Shown here piece after piece: positions 1-12,304 of a stretch of 64,000 nt of DNA. Source of the stretch: Prinia subflava (Eukaryota; Chordata; Aves; Passeriformes; Cisticolidae); the NCBI RefSeq assembly GCF_021018805.1, contig NC_086283.1:57179775-57243774 (forward strand). Reading direction: 5' to 3'. The stretch's first letter is position 1. Each line of letters starts with the position of its first letter. The position numbers were made by a program, and so were the translations under genes. The notes below the pieces were generated by a model that was not told the origin of the DNA, did no database searches, and saw only the letters and a list, made by a program, of their open reading frames with translations.

Positions 1-3000
1 CCTGTCTGGGAGTATGTCACGTAGCTTTTACCCCTGAAGATTAACTAGTCATAGGGACTTCTTCACAGTAGCTTGAGAGGAAACACAGCGTTTAAACCTT
101 GGAAAACATCCTGGGTACCTAAGAAGGCTGAGTGAAAATGATGCACTTTTGTGAGGATATTACTCTTTTTCAGAAAAAGAGATAATGGTTGGTAAAGGCT
201 GTCATCTGCTATAACTGCATAATTTTTTAACTTTTAGGACTAAAAATCAGAAAACACTGATTGTAAAGATAACTTTGGTAGGTGAGTTAGGTAAAAGTCT
301 GTGATGCTTTCATTAGGAAGAAATTGACTGCTTGTCTTCATGGGGATTGTCTATTTTTGTGTTTTTAGTTTTGGATTTTTTAAGGAAAACAAACAAACAA
401 AAACCCATCAAATCCCCACCAAACCTCACAATGTTCTGCTTTACCTTTAAGTTTTCTCTTTTTTTGTAGAAAAATGTTACCTGCACATCATGGGCTTTGT
501 TTTGCTTTGGATTTTCATGGATTGCTGTGTTGCTGAAAGCAATGAATGCTCCAATGAATTTTAGGATCATTTTTAGCTAAAGCGGATATGGAAATGTTAT
601 ATGTGCTGTGGGTTGGATTCTTTTTTGAGAAAGAAAGATTTGTGTTAAATTTACATGGGTGTTGTAAGCCAGCAATCAAGATGAGCAGTTTGCTATGACT
701 CTCCAGAGTGTATACAAGAGCCTTTGAGTTTCTACTTCTATACAAACACTGTTCAGAGAACTCCAGTTAATGGCAGAGCTGGGATCTGAGCAGACTTGCT
801 AATCATTAATATTGTCTTGGTAGTTTCAGAGGTATCCCATCTTCACTGGTATGGGCACTTTATTTTAATTCAAACATCTGGCTATGTTCTGTAATGATAT
901 TATAGACTAGCTAATTTTTAAATAAAATGTCTTGGAGACATTTGAATAAAATGGGGGCTATTTTCCCCTCTTTTAGACAGGAAATAACCTTTAATTCTGG
1001 GGCTGTATATCAAGGAAAAGGCGATTCCCAGGTTTGGCAGATGTGCCTCTGCCTGGGTGGTCCAAGACCTCTTTGGAAAAAGCAGCAGAGCTGTAAACTT
1101 AGACAGGGTGAATCTCATTTACAATAAGACAAGGAGAAGGATTCTTACCCTGAGAACAGTCAGGGCCACCATTATTTTGCTGGGCCATTTGCTATGCCCT
1201 CTAATACTTGCCAGAACAAAAATTTTGTTGTGTAGGAAAATGATGCAATACAGCTACATAAGAAATAAAAGCGAGTACTTGAAAGTGAGTGTACTGGGAA
1301 ACAGAAGGGACAAAATACAGTTTTCTTCTTACTTCTTTAAAAAGAAAGATGTCCAGTTTTTATTCTAACATTCCAGCTATCTAAAATAGGTATCTAACCG
1401 CTACATATTGTCTTCATTGTTCTAAGAAAACAAATCTACTCCCAGAACATGCTTGTGGAAACAGAATGCTTGAAATATGGTACTTGCTTTTCATATTTCT
1501 GCCTCAGTAGCAAGTTCACATTTTTCCATATGGTCCATCTGTTGAGAGCAAAAACAAAATTTCTAAAGCATGAGCCATATCGTTCTAAATTGGTTTTATC
1601 CCTAACCAAAAAAACATGACTCAGATTCAAAATAACCATGGAATTTTCCAAGTAATCTCTGGTTTTGTAAATCCCCTATCTTAATAAAAAAAATTCTAAA
1701 TTCATCTTCAGTTAAAATCTGGCTCTATATTAAAAAAAATTATAAAATACATAGTGATGATCTGGACAGGATCAGATCTTACTCTTCTGGATACTGGTGT
1801 GAACTTCAACAAAATTCCCTGCTTTCAAGATGTAACCACGTGAAATGCTCGAGAAATGTGTGAAGACTTATTAAAGCATTGTACAGCTACAGCTGTGTTA
1901 ACAAGTATTTTCCTCACATGTATTTTAATTAAGGATCAAGACTGAGTAAAAAAGTCTCAAAATAGGACACATTAAATAGGAAGCTTTGACTACTTAAATA
2001 AACTAGTGTATACAATTTTCAGAAGCTTCATAAGAACATGAGTCACATTTTGAAAACATGATAGACTTAAGAAGCCTGGATGTTATTGGCTTCCTATGAG
2101 ACTGAGATTCCTAAGCCATTTCTGTTCACTTGGAAATGTGTCCCCAAGTTCACTGAAGAAGAAAGATTTCAATAAATGCAAAATAAGGACCAGAATTCCT
2201 AGCATTTCCTTCTTACTTGAAAAAAAATCTATGTGAATATAAGATCTGTTACACTTTTAGAGTGTTCTTTCGAAGTATCATACCATGAACGTCTTGATAG
2301 TCTTGACTAATTGATTTCTGACTTGCAGAAATCATTTTTTCTAGTGGTTTTGTTATTACTGAAAAAATGACATTTATGATGGAATTTCATTGGATGAAAA
2401 TAATGCTACTGTTTAATAGAAGTGTGCTGCTGCTTTTCTTAGCAATAAAACTGTGAATTATATACTTTTTAATGATATAGCCATTTTCTATATCTGTCTC
2501 CATGTGAAGGCCTTTGTAGAATAGAAATGGGCAGAAGTTTCTTCAAACCAGCAAGTTTGCAAGCAGAAGTTCCAGAAGTATTCCTTCAAGAGACAAGACA
2601 GAAATACTAGTTCTGATTTAGGCAATGAAATTAATTACTAAGTACTGTATTCCCCATGGGAAAAAGTATTCTCTCCCACAATGCATTTGTTTGTGGGCAG
2701 TGAATGAAATTGAAATACGAGTTCCTGGATCATCCAGACACTCCTCTCCTGATGGAAAACAGTCTGATGATACATGTTCAGTGTTCTGAGAAGTGTCCAC
2801 TGAACACATGCAAATGCTGTTCTTTGCAACTACTCTGTGTAGAGGGGAAAAAGCAATTATTCTATTATATGTGGCTCAGTATTTTGGTTTTACCCAGTTA
2901 ATACAAGAAATAAATGGTCCAAGTTGCCTTTTTTAAGGCAGAAAGGAAATTATAAGGCTTTCACAGCACAAACATATATATTTTGCTCTAAGTTGTTTGA

Positions 3001-5347
3001 CCTCAACTTTTGCTACTGTCCTAAAGGAAAATGGTACTTGGATTGTGATATAGAAAAAATGATACAGAAAAAGAAAGAAAAGAAATTATGTATGAAAACT
3101 CTGAGTAAGACAGGGTGTTTGGGAAAGGACACCATTGCAAGCTGATTGTAAAAGTACAGTCTACAAGAAACAACCTTTCAAACTGTGCTGGAAACCAGGC
3201 TGCAGTGCACATCTGAGCAAGAAAATGCCTTTAGCATTCACACATTATCATAAGTGGAAAGGCTTGTCTCCGCTTTCCCCTCGGCTGGCCCATCCTGGGC
3301 TCATTCTCAAGGACAGGTGCTGCAACTGTTTGTCAACCATTTGCTGACAATGGTTTCAGAGGAAGTACGAACACACCTGAACTGTTTTCAGTGCCATCTC
3401 AACAGAGCTGACCCTACTTGGTCTGGAAGTGATTTCTGCATTGTCTGTGCCAGTGCTCAATCCACTCCACAGCTGCACCAGCGTCTGAAAACAAGTACAG
3501 ACAAAGCAAGCAACCACCAGCAGCCAGTGGGAGGAGGAAAACATGAGGCTTTCAGTCATGTGTCTTGGGAATTTGTAGGGTTGAGCCTGATGAGAAAGAT
3601 GTAAAGGTCTGTCAGCTGAAAGCCAAGTGTGCACAAATACCAAATTTCAGGGACAGCCATTTAACAAGATCAGTAGTGCAAAGTACGTTTATTCTTGATT
3701 CAGTAACAGATCAAAATGCTTTCTATCCGAAGCATTTTGTCTTTTCTCAAAGGTGCAAAAAGTGTCCTGTAATGTCCAGCAAAAGCACCTTCTAAAGGCA
3801 GTTACCCTTGTTGCATTTTCCTCAGCTGAATGTATCTGTGGAGACTGGGATCTCTCCACACTGGGTCCTTACCAAAAGAGGTGACTTTGGCTCTGAAGAA
3901 CTTAAATTAATGAACAAATCCCGTTAATAAACAAATATATCATTAGAGAAAATCAGGTCCAAAGAATCATCTGCAGATCCTCGAAATACATCTTTATTAC
4001 TCAAATATCATCCCTGCATGGTTTGTTTAAACAAGATGGTAGTGTTTATCCCTGACACTGATCCTTTGCCAAAGGGATTTCCTGAAAGTCTCACTTGTGC
4101 AATGGCAGCATCCCTGTCTATTAGGGCTAGAGGCAGTTGTGGAAAAGCAGAATTTAAAATATTGGAACAGCTTTCAGCACACATGAGACTCAGGTGGATA
4201 GAAGAGATGGAGGATTCTTCTGACCAGCGAGTGTTTACAAATAAGGCTTTTTAGCACCTGACAAGGAAGTTATGAAGAGATTTGAAAAAGAGGTGAAGAC
4301 TATGTCATCAGCAGGAGAAAGAGTTGGAGATTCTTGCACCATGGCAAACTCAGGGACAGCATCACAAAGACATGCAATAGAACTGAAATGTGGTCACAGG
4401 AGTAGATATGAGGTAATTTCAGGTTACATGCTGATAAAGAATGGAGAGGAGGAGAAAGAGCAGAGACTGAAAGCTATAGATCCTTAGTGTGGTGGACAGC
4501 CATTCACACTTAACTCGGAAGCACAGGAAGCCTGCATTGCTGCAGTGATACTTTGGGAGCCTGAGCCATGCCCCAGCATGGAGAATGAAGGTGAAGGAAG
4601 ATTTGATAGGCAGCAGCAGAAAAGATGGGCAAATCACAGAAGAGAAACTCCTTCTGTATGATCAAGGGAAAAGCTGCACTGAAGTTTCATAAGCAGAAGA
4701 GCTTATGAACAGGAAGGACAGACAACTCTGGGGCTGCAAATCTGGAGAGCACTTCTGCCTTCTCATTTTATTTACTGCCTGGACTGACTTTTTACCTTTT
4801 TGTGAGCCATGTTGAATATACTTCCCTTTGGGTTTGATTTTGTCTTCTCACTTGCTGGATTTTTGTGGCTTTTCAGTGATCTCTGTACTAACTATTTCTT
4901 CTCAAAGCAAATTACCAGAAGACACAACATGCAATCACAGAAATAGAGAAATTGTGGTATTTTCATAGATTCTATGTGACCAATGAAAGCAACAGTGTAA
5001 ATTGTTGTTATGCACTGCATTGCAAATTTCGAAAAAGAACTCAGTCCATTCATGAGATGGAATAAACAGGGAGCTGGTACGCATTTTTGCTAGCCATGAT
5101 TCTTCTTTCTCTTTCAAAACAGACAAGCAAAAATACTTTTTTTCTCTCTCTGATGAATTTTTGCTGTAAATTTTGCAAAGTTTTATCTCCTGGAAAGGTT
5201 ACAGTTTCTGCCTCTATTCTGATCATTTTTCACTAACACCCAACCAGGAGGTCACTTAATGCACTTGCACTCCATAGACCAGCAGATGTAAGTCTGTTAG
5301 TGCAGTGGTTTTGGTGTACTATTGCTTATCACATTTTTGCCCTTTAG
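1..5347 (+). other. NRG1: NRG1 intron upstream of the alpha exon
   Basis: This is AT-rich intronic sequence ending in a pyrimidine-rich acceptor (cctttag at 5341-5347). I looked for the preceding EGF exon, which should encode the first four cysteines with a CFMVKDLSNPSRYLCK-like segment, and did not find it, so it lies upstream of position 1. No repeat family, RNA gene or credible independent ORF is visible. Confidence 0.8.
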
Positions 5348-5415
5348 GTGCCAACCTGGATTCACTGGAGCAAGATGTACTGAAACTCTGCCCATGAAAA
5401 TCCAAAACCAAGAAA
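5348..5415 (+). CDS. NRG1: NRG1 EGF-like domain C-terminal exon, alpha type
   Basis: This 68-bp exon starts with G, completing a Lys codon from the upstream exon, and encodes CQPGFTGARC followed by TETLPMKIQNQE. These are the last two of the six EGF cysteines and the alpha-specific linker. It ends on the first base of a codon (A|gtatgt), which joins in frame to the transmembrane exon at 15892 to give ...NQEKAEELYQKR. The alpha EGF fold binds ERBB3 and ERBB4 more weakly than the beta fold and is typical of mesenchymal tissue. It is used as an alternative to the beta exon 653 bp downstream. The linker differs from the mammalian form at a few residues (TLPMKI in place of NVPMKV, from memory), but no cysteine or splice site is damaged, so the exon looks functional. 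Confidence 0.96.
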
Positions 5416-6067
5416 GTATGTTAAAATAATCTGAACTTTGCTTTCTTCCCCAACTACAGCAACAAAATCAATAGTACTTGGTGTTTTCACAGTTCAGCTG
5501 GAACCGGCCTCTTTACTCACTAATTTATAACCTGATTTTCTGAAGTACAGTCTGTACACCATGGCATTATTGACCTCCAAAATATTTCTCATTTGTGTGA
5601 TTTTTGATCTTTCCATTCATTCACAGATGCATTTGTATTGCACACGCTGGCAGTTTTCCTGTTTGGGAGACTGCTGCAAAGTGCAACCCTAAAACACCAA
5701 ACTCATGGAGATGAGTATGTACAGATCTTGTGTCCTTGCTGCCTTGTGGAAAGAGCATCCTAAAACCAATCTGGGTCTCTGGAATGGTGAATTTCTGTCT
5801 CAGATCTTGAAACACTCTTTGATCTGGATTGGTTTGGTTTTGGCTGGTTTTGCAGGGGGGATTTCTTTACATTTTCACAGAGCAAATGACTTGCTCTCAA
5901 CATCCTGAGCTATTTTGACACGCTAAACCGAGATTCAGTTTCTGAAAGTGAACTCACCAAGTCATATCAGTTCACACTGAAGGAGCTTCTTTCTTAGCAT
6001 ATATTCACCTCTTCTCTTTTCTCTGTTTTTTTCTCTACCATTTTTTTTGTTTGTTTTTTCCTCTCAG
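5416..6067 (+). other. NRG1: Short intron between the alpha and beta EGF exons
   Basis: This 652-bp intron separates the two alternative EGF ends. Its last 80 bases are strongly pyrimidine-rich (runs of T and C from about 5996 to 6065) before the CAG acceptor, a strong acceptor for the beta exon. No other feature is visible. Confidence 0.85.
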
Positions 6068-6126
6068 GTGCCCAAATGAATTTACTGGTGATCGCTGCCA
6101 AAACTACGTAATGGCCAGCTTCTACA
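6068..6126 (+). CDS. NRG1: NRG1 EGF-like domain C-terminal exon, beta type
   Basis: This 59-bp exon has the same entry phase as the alpha exon (G completes the Lys codon) and encodes CPNEFTGDRC followed by QNYVMASFY. It ends on a single A before gtacgt. Spliced to 15892 it gives the beta2 form (...ASFYKAEELYQKR). Spliced to the micro-exon at 11397 it gives the beta1 form (...ASFYKHLGIEFMEAEELY). The beta EGF is the high-affinity ERBB3/ERBB4 ligand used in nerve and heart; the chicken acetylcholine-receptor-inducing activity ARIA is an NRG1 product. The encoded residues match the known vertebrate beta EGF end. The donor GT can also be ignored, which gives the beta3 end described separately. 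Confidence 0.97.
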
Positions 6127-6161
6127 GTACGTCCACTACTTTTCTGTCTGTGCCGCAGTAG
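6126..6161 (+). CDS. NRG1: NRG1 beta3 alternative C-terminus (read-through of the beta exon)
   Basis: If the donor at 6127 is not used, translation runs on from the beta exon for eleven codons, STSTTFLSVPQ, and stops at TAG 6159-6161. This matches in length and pattern the beta3 ending of mammalian NRG1 (STSTPFLSLPE, recalled). Products with this end have no stalk, transmembrane segment or tail after the EGF domain. In mammals it is the end used by SMDF-type (type III) and some GGF forms. Conservation of the frame and stop inside intronic sequence supports a functional isoform. No poly(A) signal was located near it, so the mRNA 3' end is unknown. Confidence 0.8.
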   Translation, partial: STSTTFLSVPQ

Positions 6162-9100
6162 AAGCATGCTCAGTCGGTGCTGCTTTCTTGTCGCTGCCTC
6201 TCTCCTCCAATTTTTATTTTTTTTTAATCTGTAACTAGATTTATTGCCTAAGGCCTAATATTGATTGTCTCTGCCTGTTGCATGAAAATTATAACAAAAA
6301 GCAATTGCATATTATAACAGAAAGCAGTCCTGAGATTGTTTGGCATTGAGGGTATGGGGAAATGCAAGACTTAGGAATGCTGTGAAATTAACTCTGAATG
6401 TGTGATATGGACTCCCTGCTGACATCAAGCTGAAAAAATACAAAAATGACATTCTGAAAGTCTCCCATTTTATTTGCCACAAAAAGCTTATGAGTCATGA
6501 TACAGGCCAGCACTCCCTCAACCAAAGCATGTACCAAAGCCAGTCCCCTACTTATAGATGAGATTTGCATTTGGAACTAGAAGTTAAAGGCAATTGAAGT
6601 GCTTATATTATTTCTAAGGAGCACTGCCAAACAGGATCAAAATGTTCTTCCTTGTCCAAGCTTCATTGGAAAGAGCACAGAAAGGAAAAGAGAAAAAAAG
6701 GGATAGAGATTACTTGAGCAATGGGGTCTAACATGTTTTGCATGTATTGTGAGTGACAGGTGCAAAAAATCAAAGATAATTGGCCAAATGAAAGTATCAG
6801 ACACGCACATACTCAGACCACTAGAATCAGTACTGCAGTCACATCCCATAAGGTTTCCATGGGCTAATTATTATTACTTGACAAGGATGTAGCAGAAGGT
6901 ACACTATGTATTTATTTCTCTCATTTGCTATAGCAAAGTCAAAGGTAACAAATAAGAAAATTGCTTAGATATTACATTTAAATGCAAGTGTACTACTTAC
7001 ATTCAATTGTTCCTGGCATCAGAATGTACTGTGATCTAAAAGCACTATAATAGAAACTGTTTTTTTGATGGATTACTTGTCCGCACAGAAAGACTATAGG
7101 CCAGCTTAATTTAGTTTCCATTGGCCCATTGGTATATAGCACAAAAAGCTGTAAGTATGTGTTGGACATTTTGCAACCTGAAGAGAGGCACAGGTTTTCT
7201 GTTATACTGATGGATGAAAAACGTCCATACATAATTCATACTTTCCATCACAGAAGCTACCCATGTAAATCCCAAGAGTGCTGACTGGGGACCAGACCTT
7301 CCAGCACTCGAGTGTGCATTTTATGCCCTCTTTTAGAAGCTTTATTATTGTGAGTTTTATTTAAATGCCTCTTGTAATGATGGCTTTAAAAAATTTATAC
7401 TGTTACAGTATTTCTTTACCAAACATTAGATTTAAGTGGCCTTTTCTGTGAATTGTGGTGAAAAGTGCAGTTCAGATTTTCTGATCTTACAATAATAATT
7501 TAAAATTACACGGTGTGAAAAATATGAGATCCATTGTTTGCTGCTGAATTTTATCTGAAAACTATAGAAGAATTGTATGTTGATTATAAATTCATTTTCC
7601 AACCTAGGAGGAAAAAAGTTTAGGTGGGTTTTCCTTCCTTTGTTTTTCAGTTTCTTAACCCTGGTTGGGATTTTTAAAGCCACCAGACTGAGACTTTCTA
7701 AAGTTACCTCCATGGAAACCAGATGCCTTGCTGCAAGAGTTACACTCAGTTATTAGTACTTAAGTCAGTCAAGTGCTTCCTCTCCTTGAAATGCAGAGGT
7801 AGGAGAGCACACCACTGCCTACCTTAGGCCGCTTTGAGAGCCCTTGTCAATGGCTATGAGGCTCTGGCACTTCTGCCTGCCCTACATCTGCACTGCAACA
7901 TCTGATTTATGATAATGCTTATGGTCTTCAAATGACACTTTTGGAAAGGGTCCACTGAGGGCACATTTATACTTAACTAAAAAAAATCAATGAAGAAGCA
8001 TTTATATGACTTCTTATTATCAAACCCAAAGCAGACCAGAGCATACTATTTAACAGAGGACTTAGAATGAGAGTTCTCTAAAGGCAAGTATTGCATCTAG
8101 GGCTTAAAGCCATGCTCATATTTTGCAAGTGTTGTGAATGATTAGCTTAATTCTGTAGATGCAGCTTTTGCAAAGTACAGAGCAAATTTGGATGCTAAAC
8201 AGCATAAGTGCTAGTAGGAAACAAAACCTATGTGTGAACCATACAGCTATCCAATTTCACTTGCTTTCAGAAGGGTCTTTTTTCATTTTGAAAGAAAGAG
8301 TCAGCTGGGTTCCAAGCCAAATGTGCCTACCGGTGAGCTGTTACTGTCTTAATTTGGCTGTTAAAGAAAATTTGTCTTCAAAAATCTGACCTGGAGTTGG
8401 TATTTGAGAGTCCTGAAGTTACTGGGCTGAGGACCTTTTGCCAGATCAGAACAAGACACGACTGGGCATTCTGGAATTGCCCTGTCCCAATAGAGTGCAA
8501 GGCTAACTTGACTCATCTCAGAAGCCTGGCTGTCAGCTGTAGTGTCCTTTCCTTGAGCACAGGAGTCACAGTTGCTACCAGGCGTGCTACTCTGGATTTT
8601 TTCTGTGACTGCTTTGACTTTGAGGCTTGTGGTCCACCACTGGCACATAAGACAGCAGAAGGTAGTCCACAAATTGTTGCAAAAATCTGTTCCATGAAGA
8701 TACATTTTCTATCTGAACATTCACACATTCATTCCCTTGAAGTCAAGGAATCAAGGCAAATGGAGGAGAGCAAAAGTAATGAATTAACATTAAAAGTTTG
8801 GGGTAATTTTCATGTAGTTAGGCATGAGAACTCTTATAGCAACACTGTGGATGATTCCTGGGTGATAAAGCCATGAATTAATAGAAAGTTGAGGAAACAT
8901 CTGTAGAGTTTAATCACAGGTAAACCCTTTGTCCTCTCAAATGCCCCAGATGCACCAAGTACCTCACCCAAAGAGCCTATGGATTTGCTTACTTCAGTAG
9001 TTAATAGTTATATATAAATTGTGAATTTAGAACTGGCACCGTGACAATATGAGGCAAGAGCCATTGTCATCCAAAAAGAAAATTCCTTCTGCCCCTCTTG

Positions 9101-11396
9101 GTACTGTTCATCTTGCTCATCAGGGATGGCAGAGCTGAAGTGGACACTGTTTAAACTGGTGCCAATGCTGAAGGATGGCATGGATCTTGTTCAGTTGATG
9201 CCCAAGAAGGCCCACAGCATGCCCTTGGCCAGTTCCAAAGCCATAGGATTTAACACATTGAGTTCAAAACCAATTTTGCAACCTGAGTAAAACTGAAATG
9301 AACAAGATTTTGAATCCAAAGTGGAATCTAAATGTCACAAAGAGACTGCTTCGAGTCCCTCAAATAGAAATGGCTGACATGTGGGGGGTCTGCTCTCTGA
9401 TAGTTTAGGAGATTTGAGTTTAAGGAAATTGCATGAAGAATTTCTATTTTTTTAGCATTTTTCATTACCCACGAAAAGAAAAATGACACTTTGGTGCTTC
9501 AGAGTTGAAATCGGTTTTCCTGGACCTCTCTGCTGTTGCAGTTGATCCAAATGGGTCCTTTCTTTGCCAGGGGCAAGTTCTCTACAAAAGCCTGAGGTAG
9601 TGCTCACCCGTCTCTGGGCAGCACCGTGTCTCTAGGCTACCCACCCACCTGAATCCATGCAGCAGCCACCCCAAAAACTTGAGTGCCCAGCAGCTGTGGC
9701 ACACCACTCATAAACAGAGCCTGCAGTCCTGGAGGATTCTGTTCCACGTTTCCCAGCACCATCCCCTTGTTCTCTAGACCCTGCATCTCAGCAGGCTACA
9801 CTATATCCAACAAGTTGTAGTTTTAAATAACTTTGGTTAAAAAAAAAATTGTTCCCTAAGTATTTTTTCCTGCAAGACTGTCATGTCCCCCCAGTCATAA
9901 CTAGAATGAAGACTGAGTTGTTAAAAATAATTGTTTTTATTCTTAGAGCACCTAGAGACAAATATTCAATAGAAGCCACACTGCATGTAAAAAGTGTGCA
10001 AAAATATCAGGCTAAGTAGGAAAAGATGAGAAATAATCACCTGTTTATAAAATGAGAAGTGTTGGGGTGTTCTGCTTGTCAGATCTAGGGAATCTATCTC
10101 TGTAGATAAGTCAGAGCTACATAACATCTAGGTTTGAATAAGTAATGCATGTTTCTTCAGCATGTTTTCTTGTTAGGCCTTCCAGCCAGAATATATTCTG
10201 ATTTTAAATACCAACTTCCTATTGAATTATATAAATTAGAAACTGCATGATATGAATGACTTCCCTAAAATTAAATTACCTTTAAACTAGGTGTCTTACC
10301 TATAAGCAAGCGTAATTACAGCAATATATATGCATGGGCATGTCATTCATTTTACTGAAGATTTAATCAAACTTTCTGTGCAACTAATGTGTATCATTAG
10401 CAGAGATCAGGTAGGCACGTGATACTGGCTCTTTAGGAAGAGACCTGGATGGATTCCAACTTACTTAACCCTTAAAATGTTACTGATTGGCAACAAAGAA
10501 TTGACATTCCCCATGTGTGCAAACTACGTTAAAAAAATTCACTTGCCATGAAATTTACCATTGGATTTAAATTGCACAGTACATAAGAACAAAAAAAGGC
10601 AAGAGGTATGGTGGCTACTGACCCATGGGAAGGGTCTCCTAGGGTACCTGCTGGGGGGAAACTTGTGTTCCTCTTTACCCACAGGTGCTGGGGCCTGGGA
10701 GTGCTGATTTAGGCACGTGATTTGTGTAAAGGGATCAGGCCCTGCACCCCAGGATCCATCCAGCTGGCCGACAATTTGTTCTGCCGACACAGCACAGCCC
10801 AAAGACAGGGAAAAGGGGTTGGCTCCTCATTTTCCAGAAGCTGGAGGCCTGCTGCAGTCAATTTGCAAAGCGGAGGGCTCCCATTACTGAATAAGCAGCG
10901 CCAGCCACTTCCAGGTCACAGCTTTCAAGGGCAAGGATACGCATTCTGGAGACAGAAGCAAGGCCAGAAGGGAGAACAATGCACAACCCATTTACATGGG
11001 TGTGCTGCCCTTCGTAGAGCATCCCTTTGCTGTCATGTTCCTGTGTGAAAACAATCAGCTATTGTACATGGCATCCTCAGGCCACAGCCCTGTTCATCTC
11101 AGTAAGATCTTTAAGGGTTAATGGTTCCTGCTGCATTCCCTGGACTGTGGCTGCTCAGATGCCCCATGTATACATATTTTTGTGTATGAGCCTTGCAGAA
11201 GGTCTGGTCACATAACTAAGAAAGGTGCACTTGAGCACTGCCCACATAACCATGTGCCCTTTGTCCTGTTTCATGTGCAGACACAGAATAGCTGTAATTC
11301 TCATATGTAATTTATTTTTAAGTACAGTGTATTGCTCTTTTCTGAAACTTTTTCCTTTTTCTTTCTTTTTTTTTTGACAACTTTCTGCATTGGCAG
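6127..11396 (+). other. NRG1: NRG1 intron between the beta exon and the beta1 micro-exon
   Basis: This 5.3-kb stretch is mostly unremarkable intron, AT-rich after 9.8 kb. The acceptor side (11338-11396) has a long T-rich tract with stretches of up to ten T before ttggcag. Open frames around 8.4-8.9 kb have no recognisable domain and no neighbouring coding context, and I treat them as chance. No interspersed repeat was recognised. Confidence 0.75.
6164..6284 (+). promoter_or_regulatory. Candidate RBFOX splicing-enhancer motifs downstream of the beta exon
   Basis: A GCATG at 6164-6168 and a full TGCATG at 6279-6284 lie 38 and 153 bases after the beta exon. (U)GCAUG is the binding motif of RBFOX splicing factors, which usually promote inclusion of an exon when bound just downstream. 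The motif matches are certain. A role in choosing the beta over the alpha end is inference. Confidence 0.4.
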
Positions 11397-11420
11397 AGCA
11401 TCTTGGGATTGAATTTATGG
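11397..11420 (+). CDS. NRG1: NRG1 beta1 juxtamembrane micro-exon
   Basis: This 24-nt exon sits between ttggcag and gtatgg. Entered after the single A of the beta exon it reads K-HLGIEFM-E, the beta1-specific stalk segment, and leaves one G that joins AA of the transmembrane exon to make Glu (EAEELYQKR). Inclusion adds exactly eight residues without changing frame. The segment lies between the EGF domain and the membrane, where NRG1 is cut by ADAM17/ADAM10 and BACE1, so it affects ligand release. It is too short for ORF scans and was identified by sense and phase. The pyrimidine tract upstream is unusually strong, as often seen for micro-exons. Confidence 0.95.
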
Positions 11421-12268
11421 GTATGGACCAATCATTCCTTTTAGCCTGCAGATTCTAGACCCTGAGAGATAAACCCCTTTTTATTTTTTTTCTCCACTTC
11501 CCCTTTTCAATTCCTAACCAATTTCTTTATGCTTTAAAAGGGATCATACAGCTATAACAAAAACCCTTGTCAAAGTGTTAGTGGAGATCAGTTCACTAAA
11601 ATGGAAATATTGATAGGATATTCCAGACTTAAGGAGTTCTAGAAATTACTGAAGTGATCATAATAATAAAATTCCTTTTTCTGCTAAATAGTTTTGACTA
11701 GTTTTGACATCTGCTTTTGATGAGTTTTTCTCGGGCTGCCAGGTTTTGAAAACACTGTAAGTGTTAAGCAAAATGTCTAACTAGTATATTAAAAGAGAGA
11801 AACTGTTATGGCCACTTAAAATTCTGCAAGTTTGCAGTGTTGAGCTCTGATTTTCAAGTTTTAAGTCTAAAACCACATCTAGGTGGTTACACATCATGTG
11901 TAAATCAGTTGCCTATACATATATGTAAATGATATGCATATACATATTCATTTCCAGGTCTGTAAGTTCTAAGTGGACTGAAAGTTATTTAGGAATTGAA
12001 GTAGAAGTTTACAGCTAGACTCCAGATCATCAAGTCAGCAAATATATTCAATATTTCTAAAACTAAGAAGAACATTGGCAGTGGGTACTATTTTCACACT
12101 ACAGCTTTAAATGTGATAGAAATATCTTTTAAGTCTTATTCATGAGTAGGCTGTATTTATCTGACTAGCTGTTTGTATTCAGGGGTACAAATAATGCATT
12201 TCTGGAATAGGCTAACTTGAAATTCAGGTCAGTTTTAGCTTAGAATCTCCTATAATTATTGGTAAATT

Positions 12269-12304
12269 AAAAAAAAAAAGGCAAACAAACAAACAAACAA
12301 AAAC
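12269..12304 (+). repeat. A-rich and (CAAA)n simple repeat
   Basis: A run of eleven A is followed by about five CAAA units within the NRG1 intron. It is a short low-complexity tract with no attached retroelement body that I can recognise. Confidence 0.8.

Noticed and set aside
1..5347. First EGF exon of NRG1
   Set aside because: The expected cysteine pattern and flanking splice sites were not found, so it must lie upstream of the window.
8397..8876. 159-codon open frame in an NRG1 intron
   Set aside because: It shows no recognisable domain, no splice-site context and mixed composition, consistent with a chance ORF.
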